Under the pieces are notes generated by a model, which made no database searches, was not told where the DNA came from, and saw nothing but the letters and a program-made list of their open reading frames with translations. Below are positions 1 to 6,762 of a stretch of 8,933 nucleotides of DNA, one piece after another. The number at the start of each line of letters is the position of its first letter. Within the stretch, counting starts at the first letter, position 1. Position numbers and translations under genes: made by a program. Origin of the DNA: Chroococcidiopsidaceae cyanobacterium CP_BM_RX_35 (lineage in GTDB: Bacteria; Cyanobacteriota; Cyanobacteriia; Cyanobacteriales; Chroococcidiopsidaceae); contig JAFAVL010000625.1 of assembly GCA_019242465.1 (NCBI GenBank), positions 1-8,933 on the forward strand, in the 5' to 3' direction.

Positions 1-198
1 CTGTTCGAGCTAAAGGACAAGGTGACTGGAAATACCTTGGACCTCTATTTTGGGCTAACAGCTCCCGCCGGACAAGAAGGACAGTGGATCAAGACGATCC
101 CCGGCAAAGGTTGGTTCGTCTATTTCCGCATTTACGGTCCGGAAGCATCCGCCTTCGACGGCTCTTGGAAGCCGGAAGACTTCGAGGAAGTGATTTGA
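1..198 (+). CDS. C-terminal end of a DUF1254/DUF1214 domain protein (5' truncated)
   Basis: Frame 1 is open from the window edge to TGA at 196-198 and gives 65 residues, so only the C-terminus is present. Residues 21-47 carry the features typical of the end of DUF1214: APAG, a conserved Trp (W29), PGKGWF at 34-39 and RIYGP at 43-47. The last line, FDGSWKPEDFEEV, matches the usual DxxWxPGDxE ending of these proteins. The family is usually described as a periplasmic or lipid-associated protein of unknown activity, often found near desaturase or transport genes. No function can be assigned from this fragment. It is transcribed in the same direction as the aldehyde dehydrogenase but is 1.2 kb away from it, so it is not in that operon. 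The family call comes from motif memory only. Confidence 0.75.
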   Translation: MFELKDKVTGNTLDLYFGLTAPAGQEGQWIKTIPGKGWFVYFRIYGPEASAFDGSWKPEDFEEVI

Positions 199-227
199 CA
201 ACCACATAATCTGCGTTAAAGAGCGAT

Positions 228-380
228 TCATAGTTGTGATCGCGAGGCAAGGCCGTACACAAAAACGAGACACGAAAGAGCGCCCATGAGTAGCAATAGA
301 ACAGAAAACAGCGCTAAGCCCGAAAGACTCTCTGTATAGGCTTCTGTAACGGTGCTCTGTATCCACCTTTTCTTCCTCAA
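228..380 (-). CDS. Possible 50-residue single-helix membrane peptide, unrecognised
   Basis: A short minus-strand frame starts with TTG at 380 and ends with TGA at 228-230. The peptide has a basic N-terminus (RKKRW), a short polar stretch, then a strongly hydrophobic segment at about residues 20-45 (GLALFSVLLLLMGALSCL continuing to VYGLA), and a short polar tail (SRSQL). This is the layout of a one-helix membrane protein with its N-terminus inside. Against it, the start is a TTG with no good ribosome site and an in-frame TAG lies close upstream. A purine-rich AGGAAG stretch lies just inside the proposed start, so a start inside the frame is also possible. I do not recognise the peptide and such a frame could arise by chance. 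The longer overlapping minus-strand frame at 55-366 looks like a shadow of the DUF1214 gene. Confidence 0.2.
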   Translation of the reverse strand: MRKKRWIQSTVTEAYTESLSGLALFSVLLLLMGALSCLVFVYGLASRSQL

Positions 381-487
381 ATCTGCCTACTTCGTTCCCA
401 ACTAGGCAAAATTAAAACGCCAATCAACATAAAAATCAAGGTTGTAGCTCGCTCAGAAGAGAATGGCTCACTTCTATTTTAGGCAAG

Positions 488-560
488 GTTGTGGTAAATT
501 GGGTCAAATCTGCACGAGTTTTGAGGTGAAATGTAGGAAATCGGCGTCAATCATAGGAAT
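488..560 (+). repeat. Left arm of long inverted repeat
   Basis: This arm begins TGGTAAATTGGGTCAAATCT at 492 and ends ATAGGAAT at 560. It differs from the reverse complement of the right arm at four positions in 69: GA against AG near 516, G against A near 546, and C against T near 552. With a 1-base gap, GTTG at 488-491 also pairs with CAAC at 1108-1111. Confidence 0.85.
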
Positions 561-1037
561 CGACTATTCATCGCCAGGGAAAACCGCTTCCCATCTGATT
601 TCTTCTACCAACCTTCTGTAAATTGTAGCTTCCTTTGGGAGGCAGAAAGACTACCAGGGCGTAGGGGAAAGTGTGACGAACAGCAGATTTGGCGCGGCGG
701 CCACAACTGGCTTTTTTGGGAATTTCTTCAACAGGTTTTTAGATGACAGGATGGTACATCAAGTGCCGTGCAGGTTCTCTTTCACCACCTGGCTCTCGAT
801 GGAAGACGTAGAGGCAAACATTGCGCCCTCTGAAACCGTTGAGCCCAAAAGTCACGCTTGGTGTTTCTATGCCCCGCGCCACGTGATCGCCGCTCACTGC
901 CAGTTGTTGAAGGATCGATGCCTTCAACAGTCGGCACGACTATCGGCGTCCCTCCAAGTTGCCAAAGCCACCTCACTTACAATGCTCAGCCCAAGTACAC
1001 CAGATAAGGAGCGGTTTTCCCAAGTTATGAATGGTTA

Positions 1038-1111
1038 ATTCCTATAATTGACGCTGATTTCCTACATTTCACCTCAAAACCTGTGCAGATTTGACCCAAT
1101 TTACCAGCAAC
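1038..1111 (-). repeat. Right arm of long inverted repeat
   Basis: This arm reads ATTCCTAT at 1038 and finishes TTTGACCCAATTTACCA at 1106, the reverse complement of the left arm (65 of 69). The high identity of the arms compared with the disrupted interior suggests either recent arrival or selection on the ends. Confidence 0.85.
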
Positions 1112-1324
1112 GTCATCAACTCCATTTTTTGCACCACAACCAAATTGTTTTATTTTGTTTCTTTTGGCTTTCCTGCTTCCTAGAATTAGCTAAAACGGAA
1201 ATATAGAGAAGCCTAGAAGTCTGAAGCATAGAATCTTATTCGCTTTAGCCACCTATTTCATTGGCTTGTGCGCCAGAAGTTTAACTCTGAAAATAACAAA
1301 ACTCAAGCAAATTTATCTAGTTTT

Positions 1325-1355
1325 TTGATGTGAGATCTAAAGTGTTTTGTATATG
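1325..1355 (+). promoter_or_regulatory. Candidate sigma-70-type promoter for the dehydrogenase/decarboxylase operon
   Basis: TTGATG at 1325-1330 and TATATG at 1350-1355 are separated by 19 bp, or 18 if the -10 box is read as GTATAT. The spacing is long, so the call is weak. It would leave a leader of about 65 bases before the ATG at 1428. Confidence 0.3.
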
Positions 1356-1370
1356 AAAAATTCCTTTTCA
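1354..1370. promoter_or_regulatory. Perfect 6-bp inverted repeat at the candidate start site (possible operator)
   Basis: TGAAAA-N5-TTTTCA lies directly at the downstream edge of the candidate -10 box, where a repressor site would act. A second, wider imperfect repeat, AGTGTT at 1341-1346 with AACACT at 1383-1388, surrounds it. AT-rich DNA makes short repeats common, so this is only suggestive. Confidence 0.25.
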
Positions 1371-1427
1371 AACTTCTACGATAACACTTAACTAAATTTA
1401 TTTAGAATTGTTATCAAAAGGTGAATC

Positions 1428-2900
1428 ATGGTCACACAAACCTTACTAGATCAAAAGGTTAAGATCGGTCCGACTCAGATGCTCATTAATAATGAGTGGG
1501 TAGATAGTTTCAGTGGTCGTCGGTTTGAGACTATTAACCCCACCACTGGTGAAGCAATCTGTGATGTTGCAGAGGCTGATAGCGCTGATGTTGATCGGGC
1601 AGTTCAGGTGGCCCGTGCTGCATTTAAAAGCGGCGAATGGTCCAAGATGTCAGCCAGCCGACGCGGCGAGTTGCTCTACAAGCTGGCTGAGCTAATTGAG
1701 CAAAACATTGAAGAGCTAGCACGGCTAGAATCCCTTGATAACGGTAAGCCACTGAGTGAATCACTAAATATTGACCTGCCTGTAGTCATCGCCTGCTACC
1801 GCTACTATGCAGGTTGGGCTGACAAGAACCAGGGCAAGACTATTCCTATCCAAGGACCGTATTTCTGTTACACGCGTCATGAACCAGTGGGTGTGGTTGG
1901 TCAGATTATTCCTTGGAATTTTCCGCTGTTGATGCAGGCGTGGAAGCTTGCTCCAGCTTTAGCAATGGGTAACACCATCATCCTCAAACCTGCTGAACAG
2001 ACACCATTATCAGCGCTACGTTTGGGTGAGCTGATTATTGAGGCTGGTTTTCCCGCTGGAGTTGTTAACATTCTGCCAGGCTATGGAGAAACAGCAGGTG
2101 CAGCTATTTCCTCCCACATGGACATTGATAAGGTTGCTTTTACCGGATCAACCGAGGTGGGGCACTTAATTATGGCAGCCGCCGCCAAGAGCAATCTTAA
2201 GCGTGTCACATTAGAGTTGGGTGGCAAGAGCCCCAACATCGTCTTTGCTGATGCTGACATGGAGGCGGCAATCGAAGGAGCGCACTTCGCCCTGTTCTTC
2301 AACCAAGGTCAGTGTTGCTGTGCTGGTTCACGCTTATTTGTGGAAGAGAAATGCTATGACGAGTTCGTCGCTTTGAGCGTCGAGCGTGCTAAGCAGCGCA
2401 TCGTCGGCGATCCATTCGCTCTCGATACCCAGCAAGGACCACAGGTGGATAAAGAACAATTCGACAAGGTAATGCGCTACGTCGAATCTGGGATGCGGGA
2501 AGGTGCCCAGATGTTATGCGGTGGCAATCGGGTTGGCGAACGTGGCTTTTTTATTGAGCCAACTGTGTTTGCTGATGTCCAGGATGACATGAAGATTGCA
2601 CAAGAGGAAATCTTCGGTCCGGTCATGAGCATCATCAAGTTTAAGGATATTGATGAGGTGATCCAGCGGGCAAATACCACAATGTATGGTCTAGCGGCGG
2701 CTGTGTGGACAAAGGACATCACCAAGGCTCATGCCATCGCTAACAACGTCCGCGCTGGTACTGTTTGGGTCAATTGCTATGACGTCATTGATACAGCTGC
2801 TCCCTTCGGCGGCTTCAAGCAATCTGGGATGGGGCGCGAGCTGGGCGAGTATGGTCTACAGCAGTACACGGAGGTGAAGACGATCACGATTAAGCTGTAG
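1428..2900 (+). CDS. NAD(P)-dependent aldehyde dehydrogenase (ALDH1/2-like)
   Basis: This cytosolic enzyme would oxidise an aldehyde to its carboxylic acid with NAD(P)+. At 490 residues it is normal length for the family. All key residues are visible: PWNFP at 162-166 with the oxyanion Asn N164, the cofactor-binding K187 and E190 in LKPAE, the Rossmann turn FTGSTEVG at 238-245, the general base E263 in LELGGKSP, and the catalytic Cys in [10 protein letters not shown] (the middle Cys, C297). EEIFGP at 393-398 matches the E/F pair that contacts the nicotinamide ribose. The C-terminal [15 protein letters not shown] signature is also present. The ATG at 1428 is preceded by AAGGTGA at 1418-1424, a good ribosome site. 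The 2-keto-acid decarboxylase starts 16 bp downstream, so the likely substrate is the aldehyde that enzyme releases (indoleacetaldehyde, phenylacetaldehyde or acetaldehyde). The family assignment is firm; the substrate is inferred. Confidence 0.95.
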   Translation: MVTQTLLDQKVKIGPTQMLINNEWVDSFSGRRFETINPTTGEAICDVAEADSADVDRAVQVARAAFKSGEWSKMSASRRGELLYKLAELIEQNIEELARLESLDNGKPLSESLNIDLPVVIACYRYYAGWADKNQGKTIPIQGPYFCYTRHEPVGVVGQIIPWNFPLLMQAWKLAPALAMGNTIILKPAEQTPLSALRLGELIIEAGFPAGVVNILPGYGETAGAAISSHMDIDKVAFTGSTEVGHLIMAAAAKSNLKRVTLELGGKSPNIVFADADMEAAIEGAHFALFFNQGQCCCAGSRLFVEEKCYDEFVALSVERAKQRIVGDPFALDTQQGPQVDKEQFDKVMRYVESGMREGAQMLCGGNRVGERGFFIEPTVFADVQDDMKIAQEEIFGPVMSIIKFKDIDEVIQRANTTMYGLAAAVWTKDITKAHAIANNVRAGTVWVNCYDVIDTAAPFGGFKQSGMGRELGEYGLQQYTEVKTITIKL

Positions 2901-2916
2901 CAAAGAGGAAGACTAT

Positions 2917-4575
2917 ATGGAAACCACGGTCATTGGTGCTTATCTCATCCAAAGACTTTACGAACACGGTGTTCGTCACGTTTTTGGCGTGCCTGGTGAC
3001 TTTGTGCTAGGGTTCGACAAACTTCTAGAAGATAGCCCATTACAGTTCATTAACACTTGTGACGAGCAGGGGGCAGGATTTGCAGCAGATGCTTATGCTC
3101 GCTTACGAGGTTTGGGGGTGGTTTGTGTTACCTACTGCGTTGGTGGATTAAAGGTTGCCAACACGACAGCACAAGCCTTCGCTGAGAAGTCGCCTGTTGT
3201 TGTGATTAGCGGTTCACCTGGAACAAACGAGCGGAGCAAAAATCCTCTCTTGCATCACAAAGTGCGTGAATTTGATACACAATACAAAGTTTTCCAGGAA
3301 CTCACCATTGCCTCCACCGTACTGAACAACCCTAATACTGCTTTTCCAGAAATTGATCGGGTTTTAGTCGCTGCCCTACAATACAAGCGCCCCGTCTACA
3401 TTGAAATTCCTCGTGATCTAGTCAATGTGCCGGGTAATCCTAACTACCAGGCAACGAGTATTCCAGAGTTTAGTGATGCGGATGCACTAGCAGAAGCACT
3501 CCAAGAGGCGGTGAATTTGATCAACGTTGCTTGCCAGCCCGTCATTCTTGCTGGGGTTGAACTTCATAGATTTGGTTTACAAGAAGAGTTACTACAGTTA
3601 GTTGAGAAAACAAATATCCCTGTAGCTGAGACACTTTTAGGTAAATCTGTGATTAGTGAGTTGCACCCTAAATACATTGGCATTTATGAAGGGGCAATGG
3701 GGAGTGAGTCTGCTCGTCGATACGTTGAATCTAGTGATTGCCTAATTTTGTTGGGCACGTTCTTATCCGATATCAATCTTGGTATCTTTACAGCTCACCT
3801 CAACCCTAAATATTCGATCTACGTCACTAGTGAGAAAGCATCAATTCAACTCCACAACTACGAAGAAATTCGTTTGCCAGATTTTGTCCGAGGTTTAGTT
3901 GCGGCAAATATTCGTCGCCGCGAGTTGGATGTTTCAACATCTATCAAAATCCCCGCTCGCTTCTCTCCTGTATTTGGTCAAAAAATCACTGTTGAGAGAT
4001 TATTTCAACAGCTGAACTCCTTCCTGAGCAGCGACATGATTGTTATTGCTGATGTGGGCGATGCCTTGTTTGCAGGTTCAGATCTATTTATCCACGATAA
4101 AACTAGGTTTTTGTCACCTGCTTATTACGCATCTCTAGGATTTGCCGTTCCTGCTAGCATTGGTGCTCAGTTTGCCAATCCCAATGTACGTCCATTAGTG
4201 TTAGTTGGTGACGGCGCGTTCCAAATGACAGGCATGGAATTGTCTACGCTTGTTCGCTACAGACTAAATCCGATTGTACTCGTGCTGAATAACGGCGGAT
4301 ACGGTACAGAGCGCCCAATGCAAGATGGCAAATTCAACGATGTATTGAGCTGGCGATATAGTCAAATTCCATCTATGTTGGGTAGCGGTCGAGGATTCGA
4401 CATTCGGACAGAAGATGAGTTAGAAGCCGCATTACTTGAAAGTCGAGCGCATCTGGAAAGCTTTTGCATCTTGGATATTCATTTGGAGCCACAAGACACT
4501 TCGGCGGCTCTGAAGCGGCTGACTAGTGCATTAGGAAAACGGGTCAACTCAACTTTATCCAGCCAAGCAGAATAG
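2917..4575 (+). CDS. Thiamine-diphosphate 2-keto-acid decarboxylase (phenylpyruvate/indolepyruvate/pyruvate decarboxylase group)
   Basis: This enzyme would decarboxylate a 2-keto acid to the aldehyde with one carbon less, using thiamine diphosphate and Mg2+. Its 552 residues fit the family (about 545-565). Seen in order: GVPGDF with catalytic D28; the cofactor-activating Glu E50 in DEQGAGFAADAYAR; an HH pair at 113-114, the catalytic histidines of this group; a central domain; and the cofactor motif GDG at 431-433 (D432) to NN at 458-459. It ends the motif with GYGTER, where E465 sits in the place of the catalytic Glu of yeast-type enzymes. From memory, the AEKSPVVVISG and RPVYIEIPR stretches are closest to Azospirillum phenylpyruvate decarboxylase, while the GYxxER stretch is closer to indolepyruvate and pyruvate decarboxylases, so the substrate is open. 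The ATG at 2917 has an AGAGGAAG ribosome site at 2904-2911. The 16-bp gap to the dehydrogenase indicates one transcript. Confidence 0.9.
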   Translation: METTVIGAYLIQRLYEHGVRHVFGVPGDFVLGFDKLLEDSPLQFINTCDEQGAGFAADAYARLRGLGVVCVTYCVGGLKVANTTAQAFAEKSPVVVISGSPGTNERSKNPLLHHKVREFDTQYKVFQELTIASTVLNNPNTAFPEIDRVLVAALQYKRPVYIEIPRDLVNVPGNPNYQATSIPEFSDADALAEALQEAVNLINVACQPVILAGVELHRFGLQEELLQLVEKTNIPVAETLLGKSVISELHPKYIGIYEGAMGSESARRYVESSDCLILLGTFLSDINLGIFTAHLNPKYSIYVTSEKASIQLHNYEEIRLPDFVRGLVAANIRRRELDVSTSIKIPARFSPVFGQKITVERLFQQLNSFLSSDMIVIADVGDALFAGSDLFIHDKTRFLSPAYYASLGFAVPASIGAQFANPNVRPLVLVGDGAFQMTGMELSTLVRYRLNPIVLVLNNGGYGTERPMQDGKFNDVLSWRYSQIPSMLGSGRGFDIRTEDELEAALLESRAHLESFCILDIHLEPQDTSAALKRLTSALGKRVNSTLSSQAE

Positions 4576-4586
4576 TCAAACCAGTA

Positions 4587-4619
4587 GTGGGGCCAGAAGC
4601 TCCCGTCTCTCGCCCCCAC
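4587..4619 (+). terminator. Hairpin after the decarboxylase gene (possible terminator)
   Basis: GTGGGG at 4587-4592 pairs with CCCCAC at 4614-4619 around a 21-base loop, 12 bases after the decarboxylase stop codon. No T-run follows directly, so it is not a textbook Rho-independent terminator. Its position at the end of the operon supports the role. Confidence 0.4.
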
Positions 4620-4662
4620 CACCAACGTTGTTTGGTCCACTGTTGTAAACAATGTGAAGCGC

Positions 4663-4928
4663 CTAGAATAACTTCATGAAGTCATTGTAGAAAGTTCCAC
4701 TTGTACCATAGAAATCGTAACCAAAGGTGGCGAGGAACTCTTCGAAGACCCCTTTTTCCACTGCCAAGGCGTGCGTGTCAGCAGCTGATTCTCACTGGTA
4801 TCAGCCAAGCCCAGATAAAGTGTCTTCTGTTGACTATCAATCCTGAATCGGATTCTCAGGCGGTTATTGCATGAGTCAACAGATGGTGTTCCCTTGGGAT
4901 TTTTGCCTGTAGGTGTTTTGCTGTACAT
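4663..4928 (-). pseudogene. Remnant of a tyrosine integrase (N-terminal arm-binding region, frameshifted)
   Basis: The minus-strand frame from ATG at 4928 reads MYSKTPTGKNPKGTPSVDS and then CNNRLRIRF, a TLYLGLADTSENQ stretch and so on. This KG-T-x-V-x-S, RLR-x-RF, YLGLxDTxEN pattern is the N-terminal region of many cyanobacterial phage-type integrases. After ENQ the family normally continues with an A-x-A-K-x-IE helix. Here that helix (AADTHALAVEKGVFEE) is in another frame, so a shift equal to the loss of one base lies near 4779-4788. The shifted frame ends at TAG 4663-4665. Only about 88 residues of a protein usually 350-400 long remain, and the whole catalytic domain is gone. A GTG at 4976 could be an alternative upstream start. 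The gene would read away from the 3' end of the tRNA-Phe at 5127, the usual position for an integrase next to its tRNA target. The family call is by pattern memory. Confidence 0.6.
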
Positions 4929-4939
4929 GTGTGGTGTTT

Positions 4940-4986
4940 TGAGTATAATATTCCTCCCATCTAGGCTTATACTCACTTTATACTCA
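4940..4986. repeat. Three copies of TTATACTCA upstream of the integrase remnant
   Basis: TTATACTCA occurs at 4967-4975 and 4978-4986, 11 bp apart or about one helical turn, and in inverted form (TGAGTATAA) at 4940-4948. The outer two form a longer inverted repeat, TTTTGAGTATA at 4937-4947 with TATACTCAAAA at 4979-4989. The cluster ends 12 bp before the integrase ATG. Candidate roles are an operator of the integrase promoter or arm-type integrase sites; the sequence does not decide between them. Confidence 0.6.
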
Positions 4987-5050
4987 AAAACAATAGAAAC
5001 GGTTGCTCTTGATAAAATAGTTGCCTTGGTTGACGGATATCGGGAAAAGG

Positions 5051-5100
5051 CCTTTAAGCCTTCTGTAGCAAGAATTTCAGGGCTTCAGAAGGCTTTAAGG
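5051..5100 (-). terminator. Long hairpin downstream of tRNA-Phe
   Basis: CCTTTAAGCCTTCTG at 5051-5065 pairs with CAGAAGGCTTTAAGG at 5086-5100 (14 of 15 bp) around a 20-base loop. In the tRNA direction it begins 26 bases past the tRNA end and is followed by CCTTTT. It could terminate the tRNA transcript, although the TTTTT directly after the tRNA could help too. It could also be a structure left from the integrative element. Confidence 0.4.
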
Positions 5101-5126
5101 TGAGCTATTTATTTGCAGCAAAAATA

Positions 5127-5199
<73 letters not shown>

Positions 5200-5210
5200 G
5201 GACGAGACTA

Positions 5211-5239
5211 TTTATAGTGCTTTACTAAGCTAGCAAATC
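5211..5239 (-). promoter_or_regulatory. trnF: Candidate promoter of tRNA-Phe
   Basis: On the minus strand a near-consensus -10 box, TATAAA (5211-5216), ends 11 bases before the tRNA 5' end. A weak -35 box, GATTTG (5234-5239), lies 17 bp upstream of it. The -10 box is convincing; the -35 box is poor. Confidence 0.5.
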
Positions 5240-5311
5240 TTGAAAGTGTTGGCAAGTAAAATGCTCCAATTCTTAGAAGTTTGCGTGCTGCTATGTCCCC
5301 GAAAATTTTGC

Positions 5312-6631
5312 CTATGTGATTCGCTTGTGTCCAAACTCTACCCGACTATGTTTAAAAAATCTCTCTACTACCTGAGCGAGAAACAAAGCTAAGATCCCAA
5401 AGCCGATTCCCAAGCACAGAATACTCACCTCGGCATTGCCGACAACGACGAAATTGGAATCGATGAGAGTTAGAACTAGTGTAGAGGCGGCAACTATACT
5501 ACCTACGATCAAAGACAGTCTGACACTAAGCTCAGAAAAAGTATATCCTCCAACTTGAGCAAGTAAGTAGGCGATAAAGGGAACTAACACTGCCGCAATA
5601 TAAACAGCATAGAAAGACACAATCATCTCGATTAGTGAGCCGCCAGCATTTAAGGCAACAGTGAGACTCAAGAGGGCGTTCACCGCAGCAATGAGTGGTC
5701 GATTGAGGTTGAATGCTGGCAGGATGCTGAAGTCTAAGATAGTTTTGTTCTGTACCCGCAACAGACTGCTCCCAATTCCCAGGGCTGGAACTAATAGAGA
5801 GATAACTAGGACGATACCCAAAGGTCGGTCAACTCCACCACCAATCCATGCCAGGATAAAGGGGAGTGTCTCTTTCCCATCAAGGTTAGGGGGCAAAATT
5901 CCCGTTTCTAGAGCTGCCTCCACAACAGATGATGGCAAGAAGGCAAGCAACAGCAATGAAAGTGCCGCTAAAAGACAGCCCTGATAGAGGCTCTGTAAAT
6001 CTTTTGCCTGTACAACAAATTGCTGACTCTTCATATCCATTAGCACCAGCAAAATTGTGGATAGTGTGGTTCCCACTAGCTCCCATGGACTCACAAGTGC
6101 AATGGAGGAAATAAATTCTCGCGGTAAGTGCCAATAGTTAGATAGACCATGCAAAACCCACAGTCCGTAAAGCAGAGCTAAAAAATTTAGGAGTAGCAGT
6201 CCTTGACAAACCCAACTGGCTTTCTCTACTGGCAGGAGGGAAATGAGTGCAAACAAGATAGCCAATACTACCATGCTAGGTAACACTGGTGCTCCCAAGA
6301 CTTTAAGGATGAAAGCTCCAGAAGTCATCTGAACAGCCGCAATGCCAATGAGTGCTGACCACGACATTAGCCCTACTAAGATTTTGACTGAGTTCCCATA
6401 ACGGTTCCCAAGCAAAGTCCAGATTTGCTCCACATGTATCCAATAAAACTTCGCCAGTCCCAAAAGTGCTATAGTCCCCATACCGAGGGAAACAGCATAG
6501 AGGCTACCAACAACACCTAAAGTTACCGACTTCTCAGCAGTTCCTAAGAGAAACCCTAAGCCATAGTACGTAGATACCAGTAAGGTTGCTAGCGAGAAGG
6601 CGCTCAGTCTCCTGTTTTCAGATCTATTCAC
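5312..6631 (-). CDS. Multi-helix membrane transporter, probably sodium:solute symporter-like
   Basis: This is an integral membrane protein of 439 residues with about 12 hydrophobic segments; in numbering from the TTG at 6637 they lie near 11-30, 38-62, 88-112, 118-136, 142-163, 186-202, 218-235, 272-295, 313-328, 336-360, 373-393 and 403-424. The N-terminal part (STYYGLGFLLGTAEKS, then GSLYAVSLGMGTIALLGLAKFYW) resembles the first helices of the sodium:solute symporter family with a LeuT-type fold. The protein is somewhat shorter than the usual 450-550 residues of that family. The substrate cannot be read from sequence. The start is best placed at GTG 6631, because AAAGGG at 6638-6643 is then six bases upstream; a TTG at 6637 would abut the ribosome site. 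It follows sufS on the same strand by 131 bp, but it seems to have its own promoter, and I see no functional link to Fe-S assembly. Confidence 0.65.
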   Translation of the reverse strand: MNRSENRRLSAFSLATLLVSTYYGLGFLLGTAEKSVTLGVVGSLYAVSLGMGTIALLGLAKFYWIHVEQIWTLLGNRYGNSVKILVGLMSWSALIGIAAVQMTSGAFILKVLGAPVLPSMVVLAILFALISLLPVEKASWVCQGLLLLNFLALLYGLWVLHGLSNYWHLPREFISSIALVSPWELVGTTLSTILLVLMDMKSQQFVVQAKDLQSLYQGCLLAALSLLLLAFLPSSVVEAALETGILPPNLDGKETLPFILAWIGGGVDRPLGIVLVISLLVPALGIGSSLLRVQNKTILDFSILPAFNLNRPLIAAVNALLSLTVALNAGGSLIEMIVSFYAVYIAAVLVPFIAYLLAQVGGYTFSELSVRLSLIVGSIVAASTLVLTLIDSNFVVVGNAEVSILCLGIGFGILALFLAQVVERFFKHSRVEFGHKRIT

Positions 6632-6671
6632 ACTCAACCCTTTGTGCCACTCCTCAAATCATCTCCTCGTA

Positions 6672-6700
6672 GATCTAACTTGCTTTAACAATTTTGACAA
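6672..6700 (-). promoter_or_regulatory. Candidate promoter of the transporter gene
   Basis: On the minus strand TTGTCA (6695-6700) and TAGATC (6672-6677) are exactly 17 bp apart, a good sigma-70 spacing. They lie about 40 bp before the GTG start at 6631. This suggests the transporter is transcribed separately from sufS. Confidence 0.45.
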
Positions 6701-6762
6701 GGCGATGAATCAGGGCACAATTGCGTATCATCTGGCTATTGTTAGTAGGTGCAGGCGTTAGC

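Larger units (their letters stand above)
488..1111. mobile_element. Decayed or non-autonomous transposon-like unit bounded by a 69-bp inverted repeat
   Basis: The ends at 492-560 and 1038-1106 are reverse complements over 69 bp, with 65 matches and no gap. Allowing a 1-base bulge, they extend to 488 and 1111. The 477 bp between them is less AT-rich than the flanks and has no intact gene. The best coding-like trace is a minus-strand frame between TAG at 940-942 and TGA at 568-570 with only one internal stop (739-741); it includes basic stretches such as CGRRAKSAVRH. I could not match it to a transposase family. A 9-bp hairpin, 905-913 with 921-929 (TGTTGAAGG/CCTTCAACA), lies inside. No target-site duplication is evident next to the outer ends. 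Long, nearly identical terminal inverted repeats around a short decayed core suggest a deleted insertion sequence or a MITE-like unit. The mobile origin is inferred; the repeat itself is seen directly. Confidence 0.55.
1112..1427. other. AT-rich gene-free leader of the aldehyde dehydrogenase operon
   Basis: There is no convincing gene in these 316 bases. The stretch is rich in T-tracts and A-tracts, for example around 1131-1170 and 1295-1330. It ends in a promoter-like region and the ribosome site of the aldehyde dehydrogenase. I see no riboswitch fold, tRNA or other RNA gene. Confidence 0.6.

Noticed and set aside
55..366. Minus-strand 103-codon frame starting GTG 366
   Set aside because: Nearly half of it is antisense to the well-supported DUF1214 gene end. 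The translation has no recognisable domain. A different frame of the same strand looks more protein-like (228-380).
739..976. Two overlapping minus-strand frames in the inverted-repeat core
   Set aside because: Both are short and overlap one another, and neither matches a known transposase. One of them may be a fragment of a former gene, which is recorded under the mobile element and not as a CDS.
673..1038. Plus-strand 121-codon frame inside the inverted-repeat unit
   Set aside because: Composition is not protein-like and no family motif is visible. It begins at a GTG without a ribosome site and ends as the right arm starts. It is better explained as chance openness in the decayed core.
2081..2725. 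Minus-strand frames inside the aldehyde dehydrogenase gene
   Set aside because: They are antisense to a gene whose catalytic residues are all in place, and they carry no family features of their own.
4967..5100. Possible CRISPR-like repeat cluster
   Set aside because: The 9-mer repeats are too short, one is inverted, and spacing is uneven (2 bp and 18 bp). The 15-bp repeat is inverted with a single 20-base loop. There are no cas genes.
4867..5103. Plus-strand 78-codon frame across the integrase remnant region
   Set aside because: Its first part is antisense to the integrase-like frame, which has recognisable residues, and its last part runs through a long inverted repeat. It has no clear ribosome site or domain.
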